Below are positions 22,749 through 35,529 of a stretch of DNA of 64,000 nt, in pieces. A program made the translations under genes and the position numbers. Under the pieces are notes generated by a model, which saw nothing but the letters and a program-made list of their open reading frames with translations, had not been told where the DNA came from and ran no database searches. Source of the stretch: Synchiropus splendidus (lineage: Eukaryota; Chordata; Actinopteri; Syngnathiformes; Callionymidae); contig NW_026527084.1 of the NCBI RefSeq assembly GCF_027744825.2, forward strand, positions 156,349 through 220,348. Direction: 5' to 3'. Each line of letters opens with the position of its first letter. Within the stretch, counting starts at the first letter, position 1.

Positions 22749-24816
22749 GGGTCTTTCTAGTAGGTGCACATCAAATCTAAGCTCTCTGAAGTGTTTTTCC
22801 AAAGTTATCAACACTTTTATGTTTGGCGTTCCGAAACCCACCTTATCTCAGGCTGAAAAGCGTTTTTGTGCATTGTGCCATAACTTTTCAGGGAAGCTTC
22901 AGAACATGAAATTTTAACCTCCCACTATAGCAGAAAGGGTCTTTCTAGTAGGTGCACATCAAATCTAAGCTGTCTGAAGTGTTTTTCAAAAGTTATCAAC
23001 ACTTTTATGTTTGGCGTTCCGAAACCCACCTTATCTCAGGCTGAAAAGCGTTTTTGTGCATTGTGCCATAACTTTTCAGGAAAGCTTCAGAACATGAAAT
23101 TTTAACCTCCCACTATAGCAGAAAGGGTCTTTCTAGTAGTTGCACATCAAATCTAAACTGTCTGAAGTGTTTTTCCAAAGTTATCAACACTTTTATGTTT
23201 GGCGTTCCGAAACCCACCTTATCTCAGGCTGAAAAGCGTTTTTACGCATTGTGCCATAACTTTTCAGGGAAGCTTCAGAACATGAAATTTTAACCTCCCA
23301 CTATAGCAGAAAGGGTCTTTCTAGTAGGTGCACATCAAATCTAAGCTCTCTGAAGTGTTTTTCGAAAGTTATCAACACTTTTATGTTTGGCGTTCCGAAA
23401 CCCACCTTATCTCAGGCTGAAAAGCGTTTTTGTGCATTGTGCCATAACTTTTCAGGAAAGCTTCAGAACATGAAATTTTAACCTCCCACTATAGCAGAAA
23501 GGGTCTTTCTAGTAGTTGCACATCAAATCTAAACTGTCTGAAGTGTTTTTCCAAAGTTATTAACACTTTTATGTTTGGCGTTCCGAAACCCACCTTATCT
23601 CAGGCTGAAAAGCGTTTTTGTGCATTGTGCCATAACTTTTCAGGGAAGCTTCAGAACATGAAATTTTAACCTCCCACTATAGCAGAAAGGGTCTTTCTAG
23701 TAGTTGCACATCAAATCTAAACTGTCTGAAGTGTTTTTCCAAAGTTATCAACACTTTTATGTTTGGCGTTCCGAAACCCACCTTATCTCAGGCTGAAAAG
23801 CGTTTTTACGCATTGTGCCATAACTTTTCAGGGAAGCTTCAGAACATGAAATTTTAACCTCCCACTATAGCAGAAAGGGTCTTTCTAGTAGGTGCACATC
23901 AAATCTAAGCTGTCTGAAGTGTTTTTCGAAAGTTATCAACACTTTTATGTTTGGCGTTCCGAAACCCACCTTATCTCAGGCTGAAAAGCGTTTTTGTGCA
24001 TTGTGCCATAACTTTTCAGGGAAGCTTCAGAACATGAAATTTTAACCTCCCACTATAGCAGAAAGGGTCTTTCTAGTAGTTGCACATCAAATCTAAGCTG
24101 TCTGAAGTGTTTTTCAAAAGTTATCAACACTTTTATGTTTGGCGTTCCGAAACCCACCTTATCTCAGGCTGAAAAGCGTTTTTGTGCATTGTGCCATAAC
24201 TTTTCAGGGAAGCTTCAGAACATGAAATTTTAACCTCCCACTATAGCAGAAAGGGTCTTTCTAGTAGGTGCACATCAAATCTAAGCTGTCTGAAGTGTTT
24301 TTCAAAAGTTATCAACACTTTTATGTTTGGCGTTCCGAAACCCACCTTATCTCAGGCTGAAAAGCGTTTTTGTGCATTGTGCCATAACTTTTCAGGAAAG
24401 CTTCAGAACATGAAATTTTAACCTCCCACTATAGCAGAAAGGGTCTTTCTAGTAGTTGCACATCAAATCTAAACTGTCTGAAGTGTTTTTCCAAAGTTAT
24501 CAACACTTTTATGTTTGGCGTTCCGAAACCCACCTTATCTCAGGCTGAAAAGCGTTTTTACGCATTGTGCCATAACTTTTCAGGGAAGCTTCAGAACATG
24601 AAATTTTAACCTCCCACTATAGCAGAAAGGGTCTTTCTAGTAGGTGCACATCAAATCTAAGCTCTCTGAAGTGTTTTTCGAAAGTTATCAACACTTTTAT
24701 GTTTGGCGTTCCGAAACCCACCTTATCTCAGGCTGAAAAGCGTTTTTGTGCATTGTGCCATAACTTTTCAGGAAAGCTTCAGAACATGACATTTTAACCT
24801 CCCACTATAGCAGAAA
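22749..24816. repeat. Left-domain linking monomers
   Basis: Eleven monomers: 3-5-1-3-4-1-2-5-5-1-3. The first type 3 has C52. The type 5 copies at 22937 and 24253 have G16 without a preceding type 1. The last monomer has a private GACATT end near 24789. No genes. Confidence 0.8.
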
Positions 24817-26695
24817 GGGTCTTTCTAGTAGTTGCACATCAAATCTAAACTGTCTGAAGTGTTTTTCCAAAGTTATTAACACTTTTATGTTTGGCGTTCC
24901 GAAACCCACCTTATCTCAGGCTGAAAAGCGTTTTTGTGCATTGTGCCATAACTTTTCAGGGAGCTTCAGAACATGAAATTTTAACCTCCCACTATAGCAG
25001 AAAGGGTCTTTCTAGTAGTTGCACATCAAATCTAAACTGTCTGAAGTGTTTTTCCAAAGTTATCAACACTTTTATGTTTGGCGTTCCGAAACCCACCTTA
25101 TCTCAGGCTGAAAAGCGTTTTTACGCATTGTGCCATAACTTTTCAGGGAAGCTTCAGAACATGAAATTTTAACCTCCCACTATAGCAGAAAGGGTCTTTC
25201 TAGTAGGTGCACATCAAATCTAAGCTGTCTGAAGTGTTTTTCGAAAGTTATCAACACTTTTATGTTTGGCGTTCCGAAACCCACCTTATCTCAGGCTGAA
25301 AAGCGTTTTTGTGCATTGTGCCATAACTTTTCAGGGAAGCTTCAGAACATGAAATTTTAACCTCCCACTATAGCAGAAAGGGTCTTTCTAGTAGTTGCAC
25401 ATCAAATCTAAGCTGTCTGAAGTGTTTTTCAAAAGTTATCAACACTTTTATGTTTGGCGTTCCGAAACCCACCTTATCTCAGGCTGAAAAGCGTTTTTGT
25501 GCATTGTGCCATAACTTTTCAGGAAAGCTTCAGAACATGAAATTTTAACCTCCCACTATAGCAGAAAGGGTCTTTCTAGTAGTTGCACATCAAATCTAAA
25601 CTGTCTGAAGTGTTTTTCCAAAGTTATCAACACTTTTATGTTTGGCGTTCCGAAACCCACCTTATCTCAGGCTGAAAAGCGTTTTTACGCATTGTGCCAT
25701 AACTTTTCAGGGAAGCTTCAGAACATGAAATTTTAACCTCCCACTATAGCAGAAAGGGTCTTTCTAGTAGGTGCACATCAAATCTAAGCTCTCTGAAGTG
25801 TGTTTCGAAAGTTATCAACACTTTTATGTTTGGCGTTCCGAAACCCACCTTATCCCAGGCTGAAAAGCGTTTTTGTGCATTGTGCCATAACTTTTCAGGG
25901 AAGCTTCAGAACATGAAATTTTAACCTCCCACTATAGCAGAAAGGGTCTTTCTAGTAGTTGCACATCAAATCTAAACTGTCTGAAGTGTTTTTCCAAAGT
26001 TATTAACACTTTTATGTTTGGCGTTCCGAAACCCACCTTATCTCAGGCTGAAAAGCGTTTTTGTGCATTGTGCCATAACTTTTCAGGGAAGCTTCAGAAC
26101 ATGAAATTTTAACCTCCCACTATAGCAGAAAGGGTCTTTCTAGTAGTTGCACATCAAATCTAAACTGTCTGAAGTGTTTTTCCAAAGTTATCAACACTTT
26201 TATGTTTGGCGTTCCGAAACCCACCTTATCTCAGGCTGAAAAGCGTTTTTGTGCATTGTGCCATAACTTTTCAGGGAAGCTTCAGAACATGAAATTTTAA
26301 CCTCCCACTATAGCAGAAAGGGTCTTTCTAGTAGTTGCACATCAAATCTAAACTGTCTGAAGTGTTTTTCCAAAGTTATCAACACTTTTATGTTTGGCGT
26401 TCCGAAACCCACCTTATCTCAGGCTGAAAAGCGTTTTTACGCATTGTGCCATAACTTTTCAGGGAAGTTTCAGAACATGAAATTTTAACCTCCCACTATA
26501 GCAGAAAGGGTCTTTCTAGTAGGTGCACATCAAATCTAAGCTGTCTGAAGTGTTTTTCGAAAGTTATCAACACTTTTATGTTTGGCGTTCCGAAACCCAC
26601 CTTATCTCAGGCTGAAAAGCGTTTTTGTGCATTGTGCCATAACTTTTCAGGGAAGCTTCAGAACATGAAATTTTAACCTCCCACTATAGCAGAAA
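24817..26695. repeat. 10-monomer tandem duplication, copy 1
   Basis: Order 4-1-2-5-1-3-4-6-1-2, 1879 bp. The first monomer has lost one A (GGGAGCTTC near 24961), the first phase break of the window. The type 3 copy has both GTGTGTTT and ATCCCAGG. The next unit starts directly at 26696 with the same order and the same deletion. A private GGGAAGTTTC near 26467 distinguishes this copy. The 187 bp monomer shifts reading frame so that a 93-codon open stretch appears at 24891-25172, which is not a gene. Confidence 0.9.
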
Positions 26696-28574
26696 GGGTC
26701 TTTCTAGTAGTTGCACATCAAATCTAAACTGTCTGAAGTGTTTTTCCAAAGTTATTAACACTTTTATGTTTGGCGTTCCGAAACCCACCTTATCTCAGGC
26801 TGAAAAGCGTTTTTGTGCATTGTGCCATAACTTTTCAGGGAGCTTCAGAACATGAAATTTTAACCTCCCACTATAGCAGAAAGGGTCTTTCTAGTAGTTG
26901 CACATCAAATCTAAACTGTCTGAAGTGTTTTTCCAAAGTTATCAACACTTTTATGTTTGGCGTTCCGAAACCCACCTTATCTCAGGCTGAAAAGCGTTTT
27001 TACGCATTGTGCCATAACTTTTCAGGGAAGCTTCAGAACATGAAATTTTAACCTCCCACTATAGCAGAAAGGGTCTTTCTAGTAGGTGCACATCAAATCT
27101 AAGCTGTCTGAAGTGTTTTTCGAAAGTTATCAACACTTTTATGTTTGGCGTTCCGAAACCCACCTTATCTCAGGCTGAAAAGCGTTTTTGTGCATTGTGC
27201 CATAACTTTTCAGGGAAGCTTCAGAACATGAAATTTTAACCTCCCACTATAGCAGAAAGGGTCTTTCTAGTAGTTGCACATCAAATCTAAGCTGTCTGAA
27301 GTGTTTTTCAAAAGTTATCAACACTTTTATGTTTGGCGTTCCGAAACCCACCTTATCTCAGGCTGAAAAGCGTTTTTGTGCATTGTGCCATAACTTTTCA
27401 GGAAAGCTTCAGAACATGAAATTTTAACCTCCCACTATAGCAGAAAGGGTCTTTCTAGTAGTTGCACATCAAATCTAAACTGTCTGAAGTGTTTTTCCAA
27501 AGTTATCAACACTTTTATGTTTGGCGTTCCGAAACCCACCTTATCTCAGGCTGAAAAGCGTTTTTACGCATTGTGCCATAACTTTTCAGGGAAGCTTCAG
27601 AACATGAAATTTTAACCTCCCACTATAGCAGAAAGGGTCTTTCTAGTAGGTGCACATCAAATCTAAGCTCTCTGAAGTGTGTTTCGAAAGTTATCAACAC
27701 TTTTATGTTTGGCGTTCCGAAACCCACCTTATCCCAGGCTGAAAAGCGTTTTTGTGCATTGTGCCATAACTTTTCAGGGAAGCTTCAGAACATGAAATTT
27801 TAACCTCCCACTATAGCAGAAAGGGTCTTTCTAGTAGTTGCACATCAAATCTAAACTGTCTGAAGTGTTTTTCCAAAGTTATTAACACTTTTATGTTTGG
27901 CGTTCCGAAACCCACCTTATCTCAGGCTGAAAAGCGTTTTTGTGCATTGTGCCATAACTTTTCAGGGAAGCTTCAGAACATGAAATTTTAACCTCCCACT
28001 ATAGCAGAAAGGGTCTTTCTAGTAGTTGCACATCAAATCTAAACTGTCTGAAGTGTTTTTCCAAAGTTATCAACACTTTTATGTTTGGCGTTCCGAAACC
28101 CACCTTATCTCAGGCTGAAAAGCGTTTTTGTGCATTGTGCCATAACTTTTCAGGGAAGCTTCAGAACATGAAATTTTAACCTCCCACTATAGCAGAAAGG
28201 GTCTTTCTAGTAGTTGCACATCAAATCTAAACTGTCTGAAGTGTTTTTCCAAAGTTATCAACACTTTTATGTTTGGCGTTCCGAAACCCACCTTATCTCA
28301 GGCTGAAAAGCGTTTTTACGCATTGTGCCATAACTTTTCAGGGAAGCTTCAGAACATGAAATTTTAACCTCCCACTATAGCAGAAAGGGTCTTTCTAGTA
28401 GGTGCACATCAAATCTAAGCTGTCTGAAGTGTTTTTCGAAAGTTATCAACACTTTTATGTTTGGCGTTCCGAAACCCACCTTATCTCAGGCTGAAAAGCG
28501 TTTTTGTGCATTGTGCCATAACTTTTCAGGGAAGCTTCAGAACATGAAATTTTAACCTCCCACTATAGCAGAAA
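26696..28574. repeat. 10-monomer tandem duplication, copy 2
   Basis: Order 4-1-2-5-1-3-4-6-1-2, again 1879 bp, with the same single-base loss (near 26841) and the GTGTGTTT plus ATCCCAGG tag on its type 3 monomer. The inherited deletion shows that the loss preceded the duplication, so it is a real sequence state or a duplicated assembly path rather than an isolated read error. Confidence 0.9.
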
Positions 28575-29890
28575 GGGTCTTTCTAGTAGTTGCACATCAA
28601 ATCTAAGCTCTCTGAAGTGTGTTTCGAAAGTTATCAACACTTTTATGTTTGGCGTTCCGAAACCCACCTTATCTCAGGCTGAAAAGCGTTTTTGTGCATT
28701 GTGCCATAACTTTTCAGGGAAGCTTCAGAACATGAAATTTTAACCTCCCACTATAGCAGAAAGGGTCTTTCTAGTAGTTGCACATCAAATCTAAACTGTC
28801 TGAAGTGTTTTTCCAAAGTTATTAACACTTTTATGTTTGGCGTTCCGAAACCCACCTTATCTCAGGCTGAAAAGCGTTTTTGTGCATTGTGCCATAACTT
28901 TTCAGGGAAGCTTCAGAACATGAAATTTTAACCTCCCACTATAGCAGAAAGGGTCTTTCTAGTAGTTGCACATCAAATCTAAACTGTCTGAAGTGTTTTT
29001 CCAAAGTTATCAACACTTTTATGTTTGGCGTTCCGAAACCCACCTTATCTCAGGCTGAAAAGCGTTTTTGTGCATTGTGCCATAACTTTTCAGGAAAGCT
29101 TCAGAACATGAAATTTTAACCTCCCACTATAGCAGAAAGGGTCTTTCTAGTAGTTGCACATCAAATCTAAACTGTCTGAAGTGTTTTTCCAAAGTTATCA
29201 ACACTTTTATGTTTGGCGTTCCGAAACCCACCTTATCTCAGGCTGAAAAGCGTTTTTACGCATTGTGCCATAACTTTTCAGGGAAGCTTCAGAACATGAA
29301 ATTTTAACCTCCCACTATAGCAGAAAGGGTCTTTCTAGTAGGTGCACATCAAATCTAAGCTGTCTGAAGTGTTTTTCGAAAGTTATCAACACTTTTATGT
29401 TTGGCGTTCCGAAACCCACCTTATCTCAGGCTGAAAAGCGTTTTTGTGCATTGTGCCATAACTTTTCAGGAAAGCTTCAGAACATGAATTTTTAACCTCC
29501 CACTATAGCAGAAAGGGTCTTTCTAGTAGTTGCACATCAAATCTAAGCTGTCTGAAGTGTTTTTCAAAAGTTATCAACACTTTTATGTTTGGCGTTCCGA
29601 AACCCACCTTATCTCAGGCTGAAAAGCGTTTTTGTGCATTGTGCCATAACTTTTCAGGAAAGCTTCAGAACATGAAATTTTAACCTCCCACTATAGCAGA
29701 AAGGGTCTTTCTATTAGTTGCACATCAAATCTAAGCTGTCTGAAGTGTTTCTCGAAAGTTATCAACACTTTTATGTTTGGCGTTCCGAAACCCACCTTAT
29801 CTCAGGCTGAAAAGCGTTTTTGTGCATTGTGCCATAACTTTTCAGGAAAGCTTCAGAACATGAAATTTTAACCTCCCACTATAGCAGAAA
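28575..29890. repeat. Left-domain linking monomers
   Basis: Seven monomers: 3-4-6-1-2-5-7. The type 3 copy has T16 and GTGTGTTT. The type 7 copy has a private TTTCTCGAAAG near 29750. Nothing else is seen. Confidence 0.8.
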
Positions 29891-32333
29891 GGGTCTTTCT
29901 AGTAGTTGCACATCAAATCTAAACTGTCTGAAGTGTTTTTCCAAAGTTATCAACACTTTTATGTTTGGCGTTCCGAAACCCACCTTATCTCAGGCTGAAA
30001 AACGTTTTTACGCATTGTGCCATAACTTTTCAGGGAAGCTTCAGAACATGAAATTTTAACCTCCCACTATAGCAGAAAGGGTCTTTCTAGTAGGTGCACA
30101 TCAAATCTAAGCTCTCTGAAGTGTTTTTCGAAAGTTATCAACACTTTTATGTTTGGCGTTCCGAATCCCACCTTATCTCAGGCTGAAAAGCGTTTTTGTG
30201 CATTGTGCCATAACTTTTCAGGGAAGCTTCAGAACATGAAATTTTAACCTCCCACTATAGCAGAAAGGGTCTTTCTAGTAGTTGCACATCAAATCTAAAC
30301 TGTCTGAAGTGTTTTTCCAAAGTTATAACACTTTTATGTTTGGCGTTCCGAAACCCACCTTATCTCAGGCTGAAAAGCGTTTTTGTGCATTGTGCCATAA
30401 CTTTTCAGGGAAGCTTCAGAACATGAAATTTTAACCTCCCACTATAGCAGAAAGGGTCTTTCTAGTAGTTGCACATCAAATCTAAGCTGTCTGAAGTGTT
30501 TTTCAAAAGTTATCAACACTTTTATGTTTGGCGTTCCGAAACCCACCTTATCTCAGGCTGAAAAGCGTTTTTGTGCATTGTGCCATAACTTTTCAGGAAA
30601 GCTTCAGAACATGAAATTTTAACCTCCCACTATAGCAGAAAGGGTCTTTCTAGTAGTTGCACATCAAATCTAAGCTGTCTGAAGTGTTTTTCAAAAGTTA
30701 TCAACACTTTTATGTTTGGCGTTCCGAAACCCACCTTATCTCAGGCTGAAAAGCGTTTTTGTGCATTGTGCCATAACTTTTCAGGGAAGCTTCAGAACAT
30801 GAAATTTTAACCTCCCACTATAGCAGAAAGGGTCTTTCTAGTAGTTGCACATCAAATCTAAACTGTCTGAAGTGTTTTTCCAAAGTTATCAACACTTTTA
30901 TGTTTGGCGTTCCGAAACCCACCTTATCTCAGGCTGAAAAGCGTTTTTACGCATTGTGCCATAACTTTTCAGGGAAGCTTCAGAACATGAAATTTTAACC
31001 TCCCACTATAGCAGAAAGGGTCTTTCTAGTAGGTGCACATCAAATCTAAGCTCTCTGAAGTGTTTTTCGAAAGTTATCAACACTTTTATGTTTGGCGTTC
31101 CGAAACCCACCTTATCTCAGGCTGAAAAGCGTTTTTGTGCATTGTGCCATAACTTTTCAGGAAAGCTTCAGAACATGAAATTTTAACCTCCCACTATAGC
31201 AGAAAGGGTCTTTCTAGTAGTTGCACATCAAATCTAAACTGTCTGAAGTGTTTTTCCAAAGTTATTAACACTTTTATGTTTGGCGTTCCGAAACCCACCT
31301 TATCTCAGGCTGAAAAGCGTTTTTGTGCATTGTGCCATAACTTTTCAGGGAAGCTTCAGAACATGAAATTTTAACCTCCCACTATAGCAGAAAGGGTCTT
31401 TCTAGTAGTTGCACATCAAATCTAAACTGTCTGAAGTGTTTTTCCAAAGTTATTAACACTTTTATGTTTGGCGTTCCGAAACCCACCTTATCTCAGGCTT
31501 AAAAGCGTTTTTGTGCATTGTGCCATAACTTTTCAGGGAAGCTTCAGAACATGAAATTTTAACCTCCCACTATAGCAGAAAGGGTCTTTCTAGTAGTTGC
31601 ACATCAAATCTAAACTGTCTGAAGTGTTTTTCCAAAGTTATCAACACTTTTATGTTTGGCGTTCCGAAACCCACCTTATCTCAGGCTGAAAAGCGTTTTT
31701 ACGCATTGTGCCATAACTTTTCAGGGAAGCTTCAGAACATGAAATTTTAACCTCCCACTATAGCAGAAAGGGTCTTTCTAGTAGGTGCACATCAAATCTA
31801 AGCTGTCTGAAGTGTTTTTCGAAAGTTATCAACACTTTTATGTTTGGCGTTCCGAAACCCACCTTATCTCAGGCTGAAAAGCGTTTTTGTGCATTGTGCC
31901 ATAACTTTTCAGGGAAGCTTCAGAACATGAAATTTTAACCTCCCACTATAGCAGAAAGGGTCTTTCTAGTAGTTGCACATCAAATCTAAGCTGTCTGAAG
32001 TGTTTTTCAAAAGTTATCAACACTTTTATGTTTGGCGTTCCGAAACCCACCTTATCTCAGGCTGAAAAGCGTTTTTGTGCATTGTGCCATAACTTTTCAG
32101 GAAAGCTTCAGAACATGAAATTTTAACCTCCCACTATAGCAGAAAGGGTCTTTCTAGTAGTTGCACATCAAATCTAAACTGTCTGAAGTGTTTTTCCAAA
32201 GTTATCAACACTTTTATGTTTGGCGTTCCGAAACCCACCTTATCTCAGGCTGAAAAGCGTTTTTACGCATTGTGCCATAACTTTTCAGAGAAGCTTCAGA
32301 ACATGAAATTTTAACCTCCCACTATAGCAGAAA
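29891..32333. repeat. 13-monomer module, copy 3
   Basis: Order 1-3-4-5-5-1-3-4-4-1-2-5-1. It keeps AAAAACG and GAATCCC in the first two monomers but lacks the first type 5 of the other copies, the CAAAACT tag and the TTAGG tag. Its type 4 at 30267 has lost one T in TTATTAAC (TTATAAC near 30327). It is an older or partly converted relative of 377-3008 and 20117-22748. Confidence 0.75.
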
Positions 32334-32709
32334 GGGTCTTTCTAGTAGGTGCACATCAAATCTAAGCTCTCTGAAGTGTGTTTCGAAAGTTATCAACACT
32401 TTTATGTTTGGCGTTCCGAAACCCACCTTATCTCAGGCTGAAAAGCGTTTTTACGCATTGTGCCATAACTTTTCAGGGAAGCTTCAGAACATGAAATTTT
32501 AACCTCCCACTATAGCAGAAAGGGTCTTTCTAGTAGGTGCACATCAAATCTAAGCTCTCTGAAGTGTGTTTCGAAAGTTATCAACACTTTTATGTTTGGC
32601 GTTCCGAAACCCACCTTATCTCAGGCTGAAAAGCGTTTTTGTGCATTGTGCCATAACTTTTCAGGGAAGCTTCAGATCATGAAATTTTAACCTCCCACTA
32701 TAGCAGAAA
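32334..32709. repeat. Two type 3 monomers, one a 3/1 hybrid
   Basis: The copy at 32334 has the type 3 start with GTGTGTTT but the type 1 AC at 120-121. The next, at 32522, is ordinary type 3 with GTGTGTTT and a GATCATG end. The hybrid is followed by G16, as any AC monomer usually is. Confidence 0.8.
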
Positions 32710-34213
32710 GGGTCTTTCTAGTAGTTGCACATCAAATCTAAGCTGTCTGAAGTGTTTTTCAAAAGTTATCAACACTTTTATGTTTGGCGTTCCGAAACCC
32801 ACCTTATCTCAGGCTGAAAAGCGTTTTTGTGCATTGTGCCATAACTTTTCAGGAAAGCTTCAGAACATGAAATTTTAACCTCCCACTATAGCAGAAAGGG
32901 TCTTTCTAGTAGTTGCACATCAAATCTAAACTGTCTGAAGTGTTTTTCCAAAGTTATCAACACTTTTATGTTTGGCGTTCCGAAACCCACCTTATCTCAG
33001 GCTGAAAAGCGTTTTTACGCATTGTGCCATAACTTTTCAGGGAAGCTTCAGAACATGAAATTTTAACCTCCCACTATAGCAGAAAGGGTCTTTCTAGTAG
33101 GTGCACATCAAATCTAAGCTCTCTGAAGTGTGTTTCGAAAGTTATCAACACTTTTATGTTTGGCGTTCCGAAACCCACCTTATCTCAGGCTGAAAAGCGT
33201 TTTTGTGCATTGTGCCATAACTTTTCAGGGAAGCTTCAGAACATGAAATTTTAACCTCCCACTATAGCAGAAAGGGTCTTTCTAGTAGTTGCACATCAAA
33301 TCTAAACTGTCTGAAGTGTTTTTCCAAAGTTATTAACACTTTTATGTTTGGCGTTCCGAAACCCACCTTATCTCAGGCTGAAAAGCGTTTTTGTGCATTG
33401 TGCCATAACTTTTCAGGGAAGCTTCAGATCATGAAATTTTAACCTCCCACTATAGCAGAAAGGGTCTTTCTAGTAGTTGCACATCAAATCTAAACTGTCT
33501 GAAGTGTTTTTCCAAAGTTATCAACACTTTTATGTTTGGCGTTCCGAAACCCACCTTATCTCAGGCTGAAAAGCGTTTTTGTGCATTGTGCCATAACTTT
33601 TCAGGGAAGCTTCAGAACATGAAATTTTAACCTCCCACTATAGCAGAAAGGGTCTTTCTAGTAGTTGCACATCAAATCTAAGCTGTCTGAAGTGTTTTTC
33701 AAAAGTTATCAACACTTTTATGTTTGGCGTTCCGAAACCCACCTTATCTCAGGCTGAAAAGCGTTTTTGTGCATTGTGCCATAACTTTTCAGGAAAGCTT
33801 CAGAACATGAAATTTTAACCTCCCACTATAGCAGAAAGGGTCTTTCTAGTAGTTGCACATCAAATCTAAACTGTCTGAAGTGTTTTTCCAAAGTTATCAA
33901 CACTTTTATGTTTGGCGTTCCGAAACCCACCTTATCTCAGGCTGAAAAGCGTTTTTACGCATTGTGCCATAACTTTTCAGGGAAGCTTCAGAACATGAAA
34001 TTTTAACCTCCCACTATAGCAGAAAGGGTCTTTCTAGTAGGTGCACATCAAATCTAAGCTGTCTGAAGTGTTTTTCGAAAGTTATCAACACTTTTATGTT
34101 TGGCGTTCCGAAACCCACCTTATCTCAGGCTGAAAAGCGTTTTTGTGCATTGTGCCATAACTTTTCAGGGAAGCTTCAGAACATGAAATTTTAACCTCCC
34201 ACTATAGCAGAAA
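32710..34213. repeat. 8-monomer unit, copy 1
   Basis: Order 5-1-3-4-6-5-1-2, 1504 bp. The type 3 has GTGTGTTT and the type 4 ends GATCATG near 33429. The same tag recurs exactly 1504 bp later. The unit resembles stretches near 2633-6016, so it is a common left-domain higher-order pattern. Confidence 0.8.
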
Positions 34214-35529
34214 GGGTCTTTCTAGTAGTTGCACATCAAATCTAAGCTGTCTGAAGTGTTTTTCAAAAGTTATCAACACTTTTATGTTTGGCGTTCCGAA
34301 ACCCACCTTATCTCAGGCTGAAAAGCGTTTTTGTGCATTGTGCCATAACTTTTCAGGAAAGCTTCAGAACATGAAATTTTAACCTCCCACTATAGCAGAA
34401 AGGGTCTTTCTAGTAGTTGCACATCAAATCTAAACTGTCTGAAGTGTTTTTCCAAAGTTATCAACACTTTTATGTTTGGCGTTCCGAAACCCACCTTATC
34501 TCAGGCTGAAAAGCGTTTTTACGCATTGTGCCATAACTTTTCAGGGAAGCTTCAGAACATGAAATTTTAACCTCCCACTATAGCAGAAAGGGTCTTTCTA
34601 GTAGGTGCACATCAAATCTAAGCTCTCTGAAGTGTGTTTCGAAAGTTATCAACACTTTTATGTTTGGCGTTCCGAAACCCACCTTATCTCAGGCTGAAAA
34701 GCGTTTTTGTGCATTGTGCCATAACTTTTCAGGGAAGCTTCAGAACATGAAATTTTAACCTCCCACTATAGCAGAAAGGGTCTTTCTAGTAGTTGCACAT
34801 CAAATCTAAACTGTCTGAAGTGTTTTTCCAAAGTTATTAACACTTTTATGTTTGGCGTTCCGAAACCCACCTTATCTCAGGCTGAAAAGCGTTTTTGTGC
34901 ATTGTGCCATAACTTTTCAGGGAAGCTTCAGATCATGAAATTTTAACCTCCCACTATAGCAGAAAGCGTCTTTCTAGTAGTTGCACATCAAATCTAAACT
35001 GTCTGAAGTGTTTTTCCAAAGTTATCAACACTTTTATGTTTGGCGTTCCGAAACCCACCTTATCTCAGGCTGAAAAGCGTTTTTGTGCATTGTGCCATAA
35101 CTTTTCAGGAAAGCTTCAGAACATGAAATTTTAACCTCCCACTATAGCAGAAAGGGTCTTTCTAGTAGTTGCACATCAAATCTAAACTGTCTGAAGTGTT
35201 TTTCCAAAGTTATCAACACTTTTATGTTTGGCGTTCCGAAACCCACCTTATCTCAGGCTGAAAAGCGTTTTTACGCATTGTGCCATAACTTTTCAGGGAA
35301 GCTTCAGAACATGAAATTTTAACCTCCCACTATAGCAGAAAGGGTCTTTCTAGTAGGTGCACATCAAATCTAAGCTGTCTGAAGTGTTTTTCGAAAGTTA
35401 TCAACACTTTTATGTTTGGCGTTCCGAAACCCACCTTATCTCAGGCTGAAAAGCGTTTTTGTGCATTGTGCCATAACTTTTCAGGGAAGCTTCAGAACAT
35501 GAAATTTTAACCTCCCACTATAGCAGAAA
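34214..35529. repeat. 8-monomer unit, copy 2, one monomer short
   Basis: Order 5-1-3-4-6-1-2, with GTGTGTTT on type 3 and GATCATG at 34933 on type 4. It lacks the second type 5 of the first copy, and its type 6 has A145. That suggests the missing type 5 was joined out, leaving its A145 end on type 6. A private AAAGCGTC start is at about 34966. Confidence 0.78.

Noticed and set aside
24891..25172. 93-codon plus-strand open frame, with near-identical versions at 26770-27051, 58352-58633, 60606-60887 and 63425-63706
   Set aside because: It starts inside one monomer and crosses a 1 bp deletion that shifts frame past the usual stop. It exists only where a base is lost, has no recognisable domain, and encodes the satellite twice in two frames.
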